Origin: Affinundibacterium seohonense
Lineage (GTDB): Bacteria > Pseudomonadota > Gammaproteobacteria > Burkholderiales > Burkholderiaceae_D
Direction: 5' to 3'
DNA: 64,000 nucleotides
Assembly (NCBI RefSeq): GCF_014284305.1
Contig: NZ_JACOFW010000018.1
Location: forward strand, 40,892-104,891
The stretch's first letter is position 1; every line of letters begins with the position of its first letter. Both the position numbers and the translations under genes were made by a program. Below, piece after piece: positions 28,080 through 36,915 of the stretch. A model generated the notes under the pieces. That model did no database searches and was not told the origin of the DNA. It saw only the letters and a program-made list of their open reading frames with translations.

Positions 28080-29282
28080 TTGAGTAATTTTATAGATTTG
28101 ACCATTGATTTTTTAAGTAATGGTTTTACGCGCGCCACTGCTTGGGAAGTATTTATTTTCACCATGGTGGTTACCCACATTACGATCGCCAGCGTTACGA
28201 TCTTTTTGCATCGTTGCCAGGCGCACCGTGCTTTAGAATTGCATGCGATCCCTAGTCATTTTTTCCGTTTCTGGTTGTGGCTCACGACCGGTCAGGTGAC
28301 TAAAGAGTGGGCTGCTGTTCATCGTAAACATCATGCTAAATGCGAAACTGAAGAAGATCCGCACAGCCCTGTCACGCGTGGCATCAAAAAAGTGTTGTTG
28401 GAAGGTGCTGAGTTATATCGCATTGAGTCTAAAAATTTAGAAACTATCAGTAAGTACGGGCACGGAACGCCTGATGATTGGATAGAACGTAATCTTTACA
28501 CCCGCTTTAGTTGGCAAGGTGTTGCATTGATGTTGATCATTAACTTTATGTTATTTGGTGTCATTGGTGTGACGGTATGGGCAGTGCAAATGATGTGGAT
28601 TCCAGTGACAGCTGCTGGAATTATCAATGGCATTGGTCACTATTGGGGGTATCGTAATTATGAGTGCGCAGATGCAGCGACGAATATTGTGCCTTGGGGT
28701 ATTTTGATCGGCGGTGAAGAGCTGCACAATAATCATCATACATTTGGCACATCCGCTAAGTTGTCATCGAAGTGGTATGAATTTGACATTGGCTGGCTCT
28801 ATATCCGCGTCTTGGAAACTGTTAAATTAGCTAAGGTCAAAAAAGTTGCACCGCAACCGAAGTTTGACGCGGCTAAGATGGTGGTGGATGTAGAAACTTT
28901 GCAGGCAGTGATCGCAAATCGCTATGACGTAATGGCGAAATATGCAAAGTCTCTAAAAAAGACTTGGCGTGCAGAGTTGCAGCAATTGCGTGAGAAAGCA
29001 CAGTTAGAAAAGAGTTTCTTGAAAGCAGCGAAGGAAAGTTTACAACGTGAGCCGACTAAATTAGAAGCGCCGCAGCAACAGCAGTTGTTGGAATTGTTCG
29101 CGCATAGCGCCGCCTTGAAGACCATGCACGATATGCGTTTGGAATTGAACGCGATTTGGGAGCGCTCGAATGCGAGTCGTGAGCAATTGGTCGTCCAATT
29201 GCAAGATTGGTGTCAACGTGCGGAAACGTCGGGTATTAAGACTTTACAGGAGTTCTCATTGCGTTTAAGAAGTTACGCTTGA
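28080..29282 (+). CDS. Membrane fatty acid (acyl-CoA type) desaturase
   Basis: The 400-residue protein has the three histidine boxes that bind the di-iron centre: HRCQAHR, HRKHHA and HNNHH. They lie among four hydrophobic helices in the first 250 residues. It would introduce a double bond into membrane fatty acids. The last 130 residues (about 270-400) form a Lys/Glu/Gln-rich helical extension that is not part of the catalytic domain. The start is TTG at 28080 with TAGGAG at 28064; no ATG fits. A terminator follows. Confidence 0.9.
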   Translation: MSNFIDLTIDFLSNGFTRATAWEVFIFTMVVTHITIASVTIFLHRCQAHRALELHAIPSHFFRFWLWLTTGQVTKEWAAVHRKHHAKCETEEDPHSPVTRGIKKVLLEGAELYRIESKNLETISKYGHGTPDDWIERNLYTRFSWQGVALMLIINFMLFGVIGVTVWAVQMMWIPVTAAGIINGIGHYWGYRNYECADAATNIVPWGILIGGEELHNNHHTFGTSAKLSSKWYEFDIGWLYIRVLETVKLAKVKKVAPQPKFDAAKMVVDVETLQAVIANRYDVMAKYAKSLKKTWRAELQQLREKAQLEKSFLKAAKESLQREPTKLEAPQQQQLLELFAHSAALKTMHDMRLELNAIWERSNASREQLVVQLQDWCQRAETSGIKTLQEFSLRLRSYA

Positions 29283-29301
29283 TTGCTACCTTTGCTTATG
29301 A

Positions 29302-29329
29302 AAAATGGCGCGTCATGCGCCATTTTTTA
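29302..29329 (+). terminator. Intrinsic terminator after the desaturase gene
   Basis: The perfect stem AAAATGGCGC / GCGCCATTTT with a 5-nt loop ends in a T-run. Confidence 0.9.
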
Positions 29330-29476
29330 TGCTTGGAATTTTGTTTATTAGACTATATGAATTAGTATAAAAACTTAACGCTGGGATATAGAGCAAAAGC
29401 TGCGTAACTTGAATTAGATTAACTTAGTTGCTTTTGGCAGCGATGTGGTTCTGAGGCTTTTGCCCTTTAACGCAAG

Positions 29477-29512
29477 CGAAAAAAAACCCGCGAAATTTCG
29501 CAGGTTTTTTAG
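29477..29512 (-). terminator. Intrinsic terminator of rpmB-rpmG
   Basis: The near-perfect inverted repeat AACCCGCGAAA / TTTCGCAGGTT is flanked by A and T runs and lies about 30 bases beyond the rpmG stop on the minus strand. Confidence 0.85.
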
Positions 29513-29543
29513 ACATTCTACAGAAGCGAGAATCAGGTAAAGA

Positions 29544-29711
29544 TTACTTGATTTTTGTTTCTTTGTAGATAACGTGCTTACGTGCCTTTGGATCAAACTT
29601 CATGATCTCCATTTTTTCAGGCATCGTACGTTTGTTTTTTGATGTCGTGTAGAAGTGACCTGTACCAGCAGTCGATTCTAATTTGATTTTGTCGCGACCA
29701 GATTTAGCCAT
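29544..29711 (-). CDS. rpmG: 50S ribosomal protein L33
   Basis: This 55-residue protein reads [20 protein letters not shown] at its start, then [20 protein letters not shown], and ends [11 protein letters not shown]. This is the standard L33 sequence of the zinc-free type: the cysteines of the zinc-binding form are absent. It lies just downstream of rpmB in the usual order. Confidence 0.97.
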   Translation of the reverse strand: MAKSGRDKIKLESTAGTGHFYTTSKNKRTMPEKMEIMKFDPKARKHVIYKETKIK

Positions 29712-29737
29712 GATATTTTCCTAAAAATAGTTTCTGC

Positions 29738-29974
29738 TTAAACTTTTTCGCCGCGAGCACGCATGTCAACTAAAACGGCATCGATACCGATTTTGTCAAC
29801 AACACGCAAACCTGCGTTAGACAAACGCAGGGAAACCCAGCGATTTTCTGATTCTACGAAAAAGCGACGATTTTGCAGGTTAGGCAAAAAGCGACGTTTA
29901 GTTTTGTTGTTCGCATGGGAAACGTTGTTGCCAACCATTGGCCCCTTCCCAGTAACTTGGCATACACGCGCCAT
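29738..29974 (-). CDS. rpmB: 50S ribosomal protein L28
   Basis: The 78-residue product starts [20 protein letters not shown] and contains [17 protein letters not shown], diagnostic of L28. The start at 29974 has TAAGGAG 6 bases upstream; the longer open frame to 30043 is not needed. It forms an operon with rpmG. Confidence 0.98.
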   Translation of the reverse strand: MARVCQVTGKGPMVGNNVSHANNKTKRRFLPNLQNRRFFVESENRWVSLRLSNAGLRVVDKIGIDAVLVDMRARGEKV

Positions 29975-30115
29975 GTTTAGCTCCTTAATGATTTCCGAAA
30001 TTGGAAAAAATGAGAGTATAGCCAAAAAACTTTGAAATATCAACGACTTGTGAAAAACAATTGTGTCTTTTGTGTATTTTAAGATTTAACAATTTAATTT
30101 CTGTCTATGAGCGAC

Positions 30116-30790
30116 TCAAATTTGGCCATTTTCAGCGAATGAATACACTGTGTTGTTAGCGACTATAAAATGATCTAATACACGGATATCAACCAGAGAT
30201 AAGGCAGATTTCAGCGTTTGTGTCAGACTTAAATCCGCTTGACTTGGTTCTGCTGAGCCAGATGGATGATTGTGCGCAAGGATGATACTTGCAGCGTTAT
30301 GCGCCAGTGCACTTTTGACGACTTCGCGTGGATAGACGCTGGCGTGGCTTAAACTGCCTCTAGATAGTTCTTGCGCGGTGAGCAGGCGGTTTTTAACGTC
30401 TAAGAATAAAACAGTAAAAGATTCATACTGCTTGTTGCCGATTTGCAGTTGGAGATATTGTTTTACGGCTTGGGGAGAAGAAAGTGATGAATTCGTTTGT
30501 AGTTCTTCTGAGATGGAGCGCTTTGCAAGCTCCAAGACTGCTTGGAGCTGTGCATACTTCGCGCTTCCTAAGCCATGTACTTTGGCGAAATCGGTGAGAT
30601 TGGCGCCAAACAGCGCTCGTAATGATCCAAATTGGGTCAGCATATCTCGACCAAGATCGACCGCACTCTTTCCTTTGACACCGACACGTAAAAAGACCGA
30701 GAGTAATTCGGCATCGGATAAAGCGGGTGCGCCATGTTTGATCAGGCGCTCGCGCGGGCGTTGTTCCTCTGGCCAGTGATTGATTCCCAT
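30116..30790 (-). CDS. radC: RadC family JAB/MPN-domain protein
   Basis: The 224-residue protein has an N-terminal helix-hairpin-helix region (VHGLGSAKYAQL) and a C-terminal JAMM metalloprotease-like domain with SIILAHNHPSGSAEPSQAD. The historical repair role of RadC is disputed and its biochemistry is not settled. The ATG at 30790 (MGINHWPEEQRPRERL) gives the normal family length; the open frame to 30871 is not supported. It is divergent from fkpB. Confidence 0.93.
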   Translation of the reverse strand: MGINHWPEEQRPRERLIKHGAPALSDAELLSVFLRVGVKGKSAVDLGRDMLTQFGSLRALFGANLTDFAKVHGLGSAKYAQLQAVLELAKRSISEELQTNSSLSSPQAVKQYLQLQIGNKQYESFTVLFLDVKNRLLTAQELSRGSLSHASVYPREVVKSALAHNAASIILAHNHPSGSAEPSQADLSLTQTLKSALSLVDIRVLDHFIVANNTVYSFAENGQI

Positions 30791-30911
30791 TTCTTTTCTC
30801 AGCCTCCTTGGTTGCGGGCAAAGCATTTCTATCTGGACTGCCTTACAATAGCGCTCTGCATGAATCTGCATTCGATTAAAAAATCAGTTTGAATTAAGTT
30901 AAAAATATATT

Positions 30912-31367
30912 ATGTCTGAAAAGTCTATACTTGTCGTTAATAATGGTGCGTATTTAACCTTGCACTACCGTCTTGCAACACTTGATGGTGAAGATATCAT
31001 TTCGACTTTTCACGAAAGTCCAGCGACTTTGTTGCTGGGGCAAGGGCAGTTAGCGCCTAGTCTTGAAGACGCCTTGTTGGGGCTAGAAGAGGGCTCGCAT
31101 ACCACGCAGGAATTGGCGCCTGAACAAGCATTCGGTTTGCGCAATCCTGATTTAATTCAGCGTGTGTCGCTAAAAACCTTGCGAGAAAATTCGGCATTTG
31201 GAGAAGAATTTAAAGTCGGTGATTTGATCGATTTCTCCGCACCGTCTGGTGGCAAGTTCGCCGGTGTTATTCAAGAGTTAGATGCAGAATCGGCTTTATT
31301 CGATTTTAATCATCCGCTGGCAGGGCAACGTGTGCTCTTCGAAACTAAAATTATTGGCATTTTGTGA
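30912..31367 (+). CDS. fkpB: FKBP-type peptidyl-prolyl cis-trans isomerase (SlpA-like)
   Basis: The 151-residue protein has the SlyD/SlpA-type FKBP fold, with LHYRLATLDGEDIISTF and an insert-in-flap region (EEFKVGDLIDF). It catalyses proline isomerisation and acts as a chaperone in the cytoplasm. It sits 7 bases upstream of ispH, the conserved proteobacterial arrangement. Confidence 0.93.
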   Translation: MSEKSILVVNNGAYLTLHYRLATLDGEDIISTFHESPATLLLGQGQLAPSLEDALLGLEEGSHTTQELAPEQAFGLRNPDLIQRVSLKTLRENSAFGEEFKVGDLIDFSAPSGGKFAGVIQELDAESALFDFNHPLAGQRVLFETKIIGIL

Positions 31368-31374
31368 GTGACTC

Positions 31375-32325
31375 ATGAGTGAATTGAATCAAGAAATCTT
31401 ATTGGCGCAACCGCGCGGTTTTTGCGCTGGGGTTGATCGTGCTATTGATATTGTAGAACTCGCTTTAGCGCAGTTTGGTGCGCCGATTTATGTGCGGCAT
31501 GAGATCGTCCATAACGCTTATGTGGTCAATGATTTGCGTGAAAAGGGGGCGATTTTCATTGAGGAATTGGACGATGTTCCAGCGGGAAATACCCTCATTT
31601 TCTCTGCGCATGGGGTATCACAAGCGATTCGCGAAGATGCGGAAAAACGTGGCTTAAAGATTTTCGATGCAACTTGTCCTTTGGTCACGAAGGTGCATAT
31701 AGAAGTGTCGAAAATGCGCAAAGAAGGGCGCGAAATTATCATGATCGGCCATCAAGGACACCCAGAAGTCGAGGGAACGATGGGGCAAAGTGAAGGCGGC
31801 ATGTACTTGGTCGAAACTGTGGAAGATGTCGCTAATCTCGATGTCGCTGATCCATCATTGCTCGCCTATGTATCACAGACCACATTGTCGGTGGACGATA
31901 CGGCGGATATTATCGCTGCGCTAAAAGCAAAGTTTCCTTTGATTGCTGAGCCAAAAAAAGGCGATATCTGTTATGCCACCACGAATCGCCAGGCGGCAGT
32001 CAAATTTATGGCACCGCAAGTGGATTTGGTGATTGTGGTTGGTAGTAAAAATAGTTCCAACTCCAATCGTTTGCGCGAAGTCGCTCAGAAAATGGGAACT
32101 ACCGCTTACATGGTCGATAAGGCAGAAGATATTGACCCACAATGGTTGGAGAACTGTGTGCGGGTAGGCGTGACTGCTGGGGCTTCAGCGCCTGAAATTC
32201 TGGTCACTCAAGTGATTGATCAGCTCAAAGTGTTTGGTGTGAAAAGCGTGCGCGCTTTAGAAGGTGAGGAGGAAAACGTCACGTTCCCTTTACCTAAAGG
32301 ATTGAATCAAGTCGCGAAGGTGTAA
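31375..32325 (+). CDS. ispH: 4-hydroxy-3-methylbut-2-enyl diphosphate reductase
   Basis: IspH makes IPP and DMAPP in the last step of the MEP pathway. The 316-residue protein has the three 4Fe-4S cysteines in [17 protein letters not shown] and [10 protein letters not shown], and substrate-binding residues in [15 protein letters not shown] and [11 protein letters not shown]. All are intact. It is co-transcribed with fkpB. Confidence 0.97.
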   Translation: MSELNQEILLAQPRGFCAGVDRAIDIVELALAQFGAPIYVRHEIVHNAYVVNDLREKGAIFIEELDDVPAGNTLIFSAHGVSQAIREDAEKRGLKIFDATCPLVTKVHIEVSKMRKEGREIIMIGHQGHPEVEGTMGQSEGGMYLVETVEDVANLDVADPSLLAYVSQTTLSVDDTADIIAALKAKFPLIAEPKKGDICYATTNRQAAVKFMAPQVDLVIVVGSKNSSNSNRLREVAQKMGTTAYMVDKAEDIDPQWLENCVRVGVTAGASAPEILVTQVIDQLKVFGVKSVRALEGEEENVTFPLPKGLNQVAKV

Positions 32326-32327
32326 GG

Positions 32328-32365
32328 TAAAAAGCCCGCTCTAATTTGACGAAATTAGAGCGGCT
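32328..32365 (-). terminator. Intrinsic terminator of the YcaQ-like gene
   Basis: A perfect 12-bp stem CCGCTCTAATTT / AAATTAGAGCGG with a 4-nt loop is followed on the minus strand by GGCTTTTTACC. The T-run is present only on that strand, so it mainly ends the minus-strand gene coming from the right. Confidence 0.85.
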
Positions 32366-32419
32366 GAGTTAGTACTTAGTTTGAAACCCGCCAACTAGCT
32401 CAAAGTGCCAGTGACAAGA

Positions 32420-33634
32420 TTATTCCAATGCAAGTTGCAACGCTGCTTTCAAGTCCAGTTGATCGCAGCGTTTAATTTGCACCTGTGGTGTTTTATGCCA
32501 ATCAGCGAACGCCTGTAAGGCCTTCGCTAAATCTTTAGCAATGGCATCGCTTACTGAAACATCGTCTTCAAGATGCAGTGCTTTCACTTCCATCACGCCG
32601 ATTTTTCGGTGGGCCTTCGCATCGATACGACCGATGAGTTTTCCGCGACGTAAAATCGGTAAGGTAAAGTAGCCAAATTGGCGTTTTGCCTCCGGTGTGT
32701 AACATTCCAGTCGGTAATCAAAATCGAATAATTCCGATGCACGTTTTCTGTCCCATACAACGGGATCGAATGGCGATAAGAAACAAGTGTGCGTCGCACG
32801 TAATTGGCCAGCGAACGCTTGCTCAATAAGGCCTTGATGCTGTGGATGAAAGTAGGCAACTTCATCCCAGCCCTTGACTGCAATTTTTTGCAGTAAGCCT
32901 TGCTGATACAAGTTTTCTGCTTGTATTTCCGGTGCCAGTTTCTTCATGCGAAAGTAATCGGCAATCCAACTTGCTTTGCATATCCCTAAAGCCTTAACCG
33001 CATCAAGAACTTGCTGGCGTTGATCGTCTAGTAGATTGCCAAGATCACGTTGGTCATTCCAGTGAGGATGAACGCGTTCGGTTAAATCGTAAACCCGATG
33101 AAACTTTTGACGGCGTGCCACCATCACTTTGCCGGTTGTGAATAAAACTTCGAGCGATCGTTTTTCTGGTTTCCATTCCCACCAACCGCCAGATTTACCA
33201 TCGGTACGCTCAAAATCAGCGGAGCGGCAAGCGCCGAATTCTTTGATGTGCTTGAGAATTTGTCGAACGTGACTTGCGTTTTCTCTCAGCCAAGTCTGAT
33301 TAAATTTCCAGCCCATCGATTCTGGGTTAAGCATTTGGTGCCGATAACGACCAAAGCTTTCGATCGGCAGAAAACACGCTTCGTGCGACCAATATTCAAA
33401 AAGTTTACCTTCTTCTAAATGTTGCTCTAGCCATTCCGATTGGTAGTCGCCAAGGCGGCTCCACAGCACCAAATACGGACTCCGTGCGACCACGCTGATG
33501 GTGTCAATTTGCAGAACACCCATATTCTGAATCGTCTTCAGAACCGCGTCTTTATCCGCGCGTTGTTTGGGGGGATTTAATAATCCTTGGGCGGCTAGAT
33601 GAATGTTTCTGGCGGCGGTTATGCTCAGTTGCAT
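32420..33634 (-). CDS. YcaQ/AlkX-like DNA glycosylase (winged-helix family)
   Basis: The 404-residue protein belongs to the HTH_42/YcaQ family of glycosylases that unhook alkylated bases and interstrand crosslinks. The N-terminal winged-helix region carries LQIDTISVVARSPYLVLWSRLG, whose Q-I-D matches the QxD catalytic motif known for E. coli YcaQ. The conserved FEYWSHEACFLP segment follows. The C-terminal part contains FLSPFDPVVWDRKRASELFDF. No partner gene is adjacent. Confidence 0.9.
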   Translation of the reverse strand: MQLSITAARNIHLAAQGLLNPPKQRADKDAVLKTIQNMGVLQIDTISVVARSPYLVLWSRLGDYQSEWLEQHLEEGKLFEYWSHEACFLPIESFGRYRHQMLNPESMGWKFNQTWLRENASHVRQILKHIKEFGACRSADFERTDGKSGGWWEWKPEKRSLEVLFTTGKVMVARRQKFHRVYDLTERVHPHWNDQRDLGNLLDDQRQQVLDAVKALGICKASWIADYFRMKKLAPEIQAENLYQQGLLQKIAVKGWDEVAYFHPQHQGLIEQAFAGQLRATHTCFLSPFDPVVWDRKRASELFDFDYRLECYTPEAKRQFGYFTLPILRRGKLIGRIDAKAHRKIGVMEVKALHLEDDVSVSDAIAKDLAKALQAFADWHKTPQVQIKRCDQLDLKAALQLALE

Positions 33635-33670
33635 GACTTCTTAAATGAAAAAAGTAAAAGAGCAAAGCAT

Positions 33671-33697
33671 AACCGCAGAGGCGCAGAGAGCGCGGAG
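33671..33697 (+). repeat. Short GCAGAGGCGCAGAG-type intergenic repeat
   Basis: The sequence ACCGCAGAGGCGCAGAGAGC lies in the gap between trpS and the ycaQ-like gene. Related cores occur at 51685-51739 and 61042-61055, always between genes. Confidence 0.55.
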
Positions 33698-33759
33698 ATT
33701 TTTATCAATTTAAATTTGTGTGACTCTACATCCCACAGCAATTTATTTTGTACACAGCA

Positions 33760-34830
33760 TTAAAAATGCTTTAAGCCAATCGCCGCTTTGACTTCATCAT
33801 TCGTTCTGGCTGCCACTTCACGCGCACGATAAGTGCCTTCTTTGAGTAATTGCAAAACATGGCCGCGATCTTTCTCGTATTCCTGACGACGTTCACGAAT
33901 CGGTCGCAGCAAATCTTGCAAAACACCTTCAAGCCGCGCTTTGACTTTACTATCGCCTAGACCACCACGCACATAGTGATCTTTCATGGCTTGTAGTGTT
34001 TCTTTGTCGGTGTCGAAGGCGTCAAGATAGGTGAAGGCGACGTTACCTTCTAAGTGGCCTGGATCTTCAACTTTTAAATGCAGCGGATCTGTATAGACGT
34101 TGCGTACTGCTTGTTTAATTTCGGCTTCAGTCGCACCTAGATTAATTGCGTTGCCTAGCGATTTACTCATCTTGGCTTTGCCGTCGATGCCAGGCAAACG
34201 ACCGATTTCTGGTACTAGAGCTTCGCACTCAACTAAGATATCTTTTTTCGCTAAACGATTGAAGCGGCGCACGATTTCGTTGGTTTGTTCAATCATAGGA
34301 ATCTGATCGTCGCCAACTGGCACCAAGGTCGCTTTGAAGGCGGTAATGTCTGCTGCTTGGCTGACAGGGTAGGTGAAGAAACCCGCTGGAATGTCGCGTT
34401 CAAAATTACGCAAGATGATTTCTTGTTTGATCGTCGGATTGCGCTCCAGACGCGAAATGGTGACCAGATTCATGTAGTAAAAGGTCAGTTCGGTCAACTC
34501 AGGGATTTGCGATTGAATAAAAATCGTTGATTTACTCGGGTCGATACCAACTGCTAAATAATCTAATGCAACTTCAATCACATTATTGTGAACTTTGGCT
34601 GGATCATCCATGTTATCGGTCAATGCTTGGGCATCAGCGATCATGATGTATTGCTTGTATTGATCTTGATAGGTGACGCGATTGCGCAAGCTGCCAACGA
34701 AGTGGCCGAGATGTAAGGGGCCAGTTGGGCGGTCACCAGTTAAGATTAAATGCTGCTTATTGGCCGATGGTTGGTGGGAAGCCTTGGATTCTGAATTGGC
34801 TTCTACTGGAATTGCTGCTTGCTCGCTCAT
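33760..34830 (-). CDS. trpS: Tryptophan-tRNA ligase
   Basis: The 356-residue class I synthetase has the HIGH-type motif GPLHLGH and the KMSKS motif in [11 protein letters not shown], and the N-terminal [10 protein letters not shown] characteristic of bacterial TrpS. The start at 34830 (MSEQAAIPV) is preferred; the open frame to 34971 overlaps a terminator and leader peptide. The N-terminus has a 25-residue variable extension. Expression appears to be controlled by an attenuator in the 170-base leader. Confidence 0.96.
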   Translation of the reverse strand: MSEQAAIPVEANSESKASHQPSANKQHLILTGDRPTGPLHLGHFVGSLRNRVTYQDQYKQYIMIADAQALTDNMDDPAKVHNNVIEVALDYLAVGIDPSKSTIFIQSQIPELTELTFYYMNLVTISRLERNPTIKQEIILRNFERDIPAGFFTYPVSQAADITAFKATLVPVGDDQIPMIEQTNEIVRRFNRLAKKDILVECEALVPEIGRLPGIDGKAKMSKSLGNAINLGATEAEIKQAVRNVYTDPLHLKVEDPGHLEGNVAFTYLDAFDTDKETLQAMKDHYVRGGLGDSKVKARLEGVLQDLLRPIRERRQEYEKDRGHVLQLLKEGTYRAREVAARTNDEVKAAIGLKHF

Positions 34831-34869
34831 GAGTGATCCGAAAAATGTTGGGAGTGAAAATTTGTATTT

Positions 34870-34907
34870 GAAAATAAAAATGCCGCGCTTACTCAGAAGG
34901 GCGGCAT
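34870..34907 (-). terminator. Attenuator terminator in the trpS leader
   Basis: On the minus strand ATGCCGC pairs with GCGGCAT (7 bp, plus a 3-bp inner stem AAG/CTT beyond one mismatch), followed by TTTTTATTTTC. It lies 40 bases before the trpS start, so transcription must pass it to reach the gene. It competes with an antiterminator formed by 34942-34950 and 34898-34906. Confidence 0.75.
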
Positions 34908-34941
34908 CAGGAATTTTGTGTTTGCTACAGTCGAAATCGGG

Positions 34942-34962
34942 TGCCACCCTCAGTTGAAGGTG
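34942..34962 (-). promoter_or_regulatory. Competing attenuator segments 1 and 2 of the trpS leader
   Basis: On the minus strand CACCUUC (34956-34962) pairs with GAGGGUG (34945-34951) over a 4-nt loop, a 7-bp hairpin. The overlapping segment AGGGUGGCA (34942-34950) can instead pair with UGCCGCCCU (34898-34906), 9 bp with one G-U pair, which destroys the terminator. This is the 1:2, 2:3, 3:4 logic of a trp-type attenuator. Confidence 0.7.
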
Positions 34963-35003
34963 CTCCGCCAATGGCCATTGCTAATAGTGAATCTTGATTT
35001 CAT
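34950..35003 (-). CDS. Putative trpS leader peptide (17 codons, one Trp)
   Basis: The short frame encodes [17 protein letters not shown] and stops at 34950-34952. The single Trp codon (UGG, 34968-34970) lies 6 bases before attenuator segment 1. A ribosome waiting for charged tRNA-Trp would cover segment 1 and free segment 2 to form the antiterminator. The ATG lies 7 bases after a CATTAT -10 element, so the leader mRNA may begin at or very near its start codon. No Shine-Dalgarno sequence is visible. Too short for standard gene finders; inferred from position and logic. Confidence 0.65.
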   Translation of the reverse strand: MKSRFTISNGHWRSTFN

Positions 35004-35009
35004 GCAGGC

Positions 35010-35039
35010 ATAATGCCGTTTTTCACTGTTTTTTGTCAA
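35010..35039 (-). promoter_or_regulatory. Sigma-70 promoter of trpS
   Basis: On the minus strand a perfect -35 element TTGACA (35034-35039) is separated by 18 bases from a -10 element CATTAT (35010-35015). The predicted start point is near 35003. Confidence 0.7.
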
Positions 35040-35137
35040 GAATTGTCTACCTGCGCATGGTAAAATCGCGCGCTTAGACTAGTGATGCCATGATTAGTGT
35101 CTTGTCTTTTTGAATAATAGAATAGAAAGCTTTTGAA

Positions 35138-36082
35138 GTGAATCCTGCTCCGACCAAACTCATTATCGCTTCCCGCGAAAGCCGCCTTGCAATGTGGCAG
35201 GCAGAAAATGTCCGTGATCGATTGCGCGCCTTGTATCCAGCATGCGATGTTCAGATTTTGGGGATGACAACACGCGGTGATCAGATTTTAGATAGAGCCT
35301 TGTCCAAGGTCGGTGGTAAAGGTTTATTCGTCAAAGAGCTAGAAGTGGCGATGGAAGAAGGGCGCGCTGATTTGGCCGTACACTCTTTGAAAGACGTGCC
35401 TATGGAATTGCCAGAGGGTTTTTCTTTAGCAGCCATTTTGGAGCGTGAAGATCCGCGTGATGCCTTTGTCTCTAATCATTTCAACACTTTAGCTGAACTT
35501 CCATCGGGCGCGATCGTCGGCACCAGTAGTTTGCGTCGCCAAGCCTTGATCTCAGCGCGTTTTCCTCATTTAGTGATCAAACCTTTACGCGGCAATTTAG
35601 ATACGCGTTTGCGTAAGCTTGATGAAGGTGAATATGCAGCAATTATTTTGGCCGCAGCCGGTTTGAAGCGTCTCGGCTTACCTGAACGCATTAAGGCCTT
35701 TTTGGAGCCAGCCGAAAGCTTACCTGCGGCAGGGCAAGGTGCAATGGCGATTGAAATTTTATCCTCGCGCTACGACTTGATTAGCGCACTAGCGCCGCTA
35801 AATGATGTGCTCAGTTCGCAAGCAGTTTTGGCAGAGCGCACCGTATCGAAAGCGTTTGGTGGCAGCTGTCAGATTCCGCTCGCTGCATTTGCACAGATCG
35901 ACAATGGCAATATGTATTTGCGCGCAATGGTGGCGACGCCTGATGGTAGTCAATCTTGCAAAGCGGAAGTCCATGGTAAAGCAACAGACTTTGAAGACTT
36001 GGGGATGCAAGTTGTCGCTAGTTTGCGTACGCAAAATGCTGATGCGATTTTGGCAGTTTGTCGTGAGTCTGAGCAAGCTTGA
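35138..36082 (+). CDS. hemC: Hydroxymethylbilane synthase
   Basis: The enzyme polymerises four porphobilinogens. The 314-residue protein has [17 protein letters not shown] at the N-terminus, the [11 protein letters not shown] motif with the catalytic Asp and the cofactor-attaching Cys in [13 protein letters not shown]. The start is GTG at 35138; no nearby ATG fits. It heads the hemC-hemD-hemX-hemY operon and is divergent from trpS. Confidence 0.96.
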   Translation: MNPAPTKLIIASRESRLAMWQAENVRDRLRALYPACDVQILGMTTRGDQILDRALSKVGGKGLFVKELEVAMEEGRADLAVHSLKDVPMELPEGFSLAAILEREDPRDAFVSNHFNTLAELPSGAIVGTSSLRRQALISARFPHLVIKPLRGNLDTRLRKLDEGEYAAIILAAAGLKRLGLPERIKAFLEPAESLPAAGQGAMAIEILSSRYDLISALAPLNDVLSSQAVLAERTVSKAFGGSCQIPLAAFAQIDNGNMYLRAMVATPDGSQSCKAEVHGKATDFEDLGMQVVASLRTQNADAILAVCRESEQA

Positions 36083-36129
36083 GCCTCGTTGGAAGCCATT
36101 CACGACAACTGAGAAGAATTGAGATAGCG

Positions 36130-36915
36130 ATGCAAGCTCCGGCAGTCATCATCACGCGTCCGCCACATCAGGCGCAGAATTTGGCGCAAGGACTTGCTCA
36201 ATTGGGACGGCAAGCGATTATTTTTCCGCTATTTGAGATCGAGGCAATTTCTGAGAATCCTGTACTAGATTTAGCGATGCGGGATTTAACTAGTTATGCC
36301 CTAGTGATTTTTGTAAGTCCAAATGCAGTTGACGCCTTGTTTCAGCGTATGAGTGCAATAGGCCAGCAATGGCCGTCAACAGTGGCAATTGGTGTTGTTG
36401 GCGCAGCTAGTCGCCAGGCTTTAGCGAAGTATGGTGTCGATGCCCAGCATGTTCGAATTTTTAGTCCTGCCAACACCGAACGCACTGATTCTGAAACTTT
36501 GTTGGTAGAGCTGGACCTTAAGGCGTTGAAGCATCAGAAAGTGTTATTGATTCGCGCCAATTCTGGGCGTGATTTTTTGGCTGATGCTTTACGCAATGCG
36601 CAGATCCAAGTTGAGGCGATTACAGCTTACCGACGTGTTACACCAGTTTTTGACGACAAAAAGAAGCAAGACTTACAGGCATATTTGAATGCAAATTGCG
36701 ATTGGGTGATTACCAGTTCGGCGGTGCTGAAAACTTTACTAGATTGGTGTTCTCAGCTAGACCAGCCAGACGCAGTCGCCAAAATGCAACAGCAACATTT
36801 GTTTGCCCCTCATTTTCGTATCGCTGAGGTGGCAAGAGAATTAGGATTTAATCACATCAGCCTGACCGCTTCAGGCGACGAAAAGCTCTTACTCGCGTTA
36901 CAATCACCATTATGA
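36130..36915 (+). CDS. hemD: Uroporphyrinogen-III synthase
   Basis: The 261-residue protein has the two-domain HemD pattern: ITRPPHQAQNLAQGLAQLG at the start, VIFVSPNAVDALF in the middle, VLLIRANSGRDFLADAL and WVITSSAVLKTLL further on. It closes and inverts the tetrapyrrole ring. The ATG at 36130 fits the family start; an in-frame TTG at 36079 overlaps hemC. Its stop overlaps the hemX start (ATGA). Confidence 0.92.
   Translation: MQAPAVIITRPPHQAQNLAQGLAQLGRQAIIFPLFEIEAISENPVLDLAMRDLTSYALVIFVSPNAVDALFQRMSAIGQQWPSTVAIGVVGAASRQALAKYGVDAQHVRIFSPANTERTDSETLLVELDLKALKHQKVLLIRANSGRDFLADALRNAQIQVEAITAYRRVTPVFDDKKKQDLQAYLNANCDWVITSSAVLKTLLDWCSQLDQPDAVAKMQQQHLFAPHFRIAEVARELGFNHISLTASGDEKLLLALQSPL

Noticed and set aside
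34942..34952. Full T-box riboswitch in the trpS leader
   Set aside because: The AGGGTGGCACC match is real, but the promoter leaves only about 55 bases before it, too few for a specifier stem I; a leader-peptide attenuator fits all the elements.
34831..34971. 47-codon N-terminal extension of trpS
   Set aside because: It begins at a TTG inside the attenuator and covers the terminator hairpin; the remaining start at 34830 gives the normal TrpS N-terminus.
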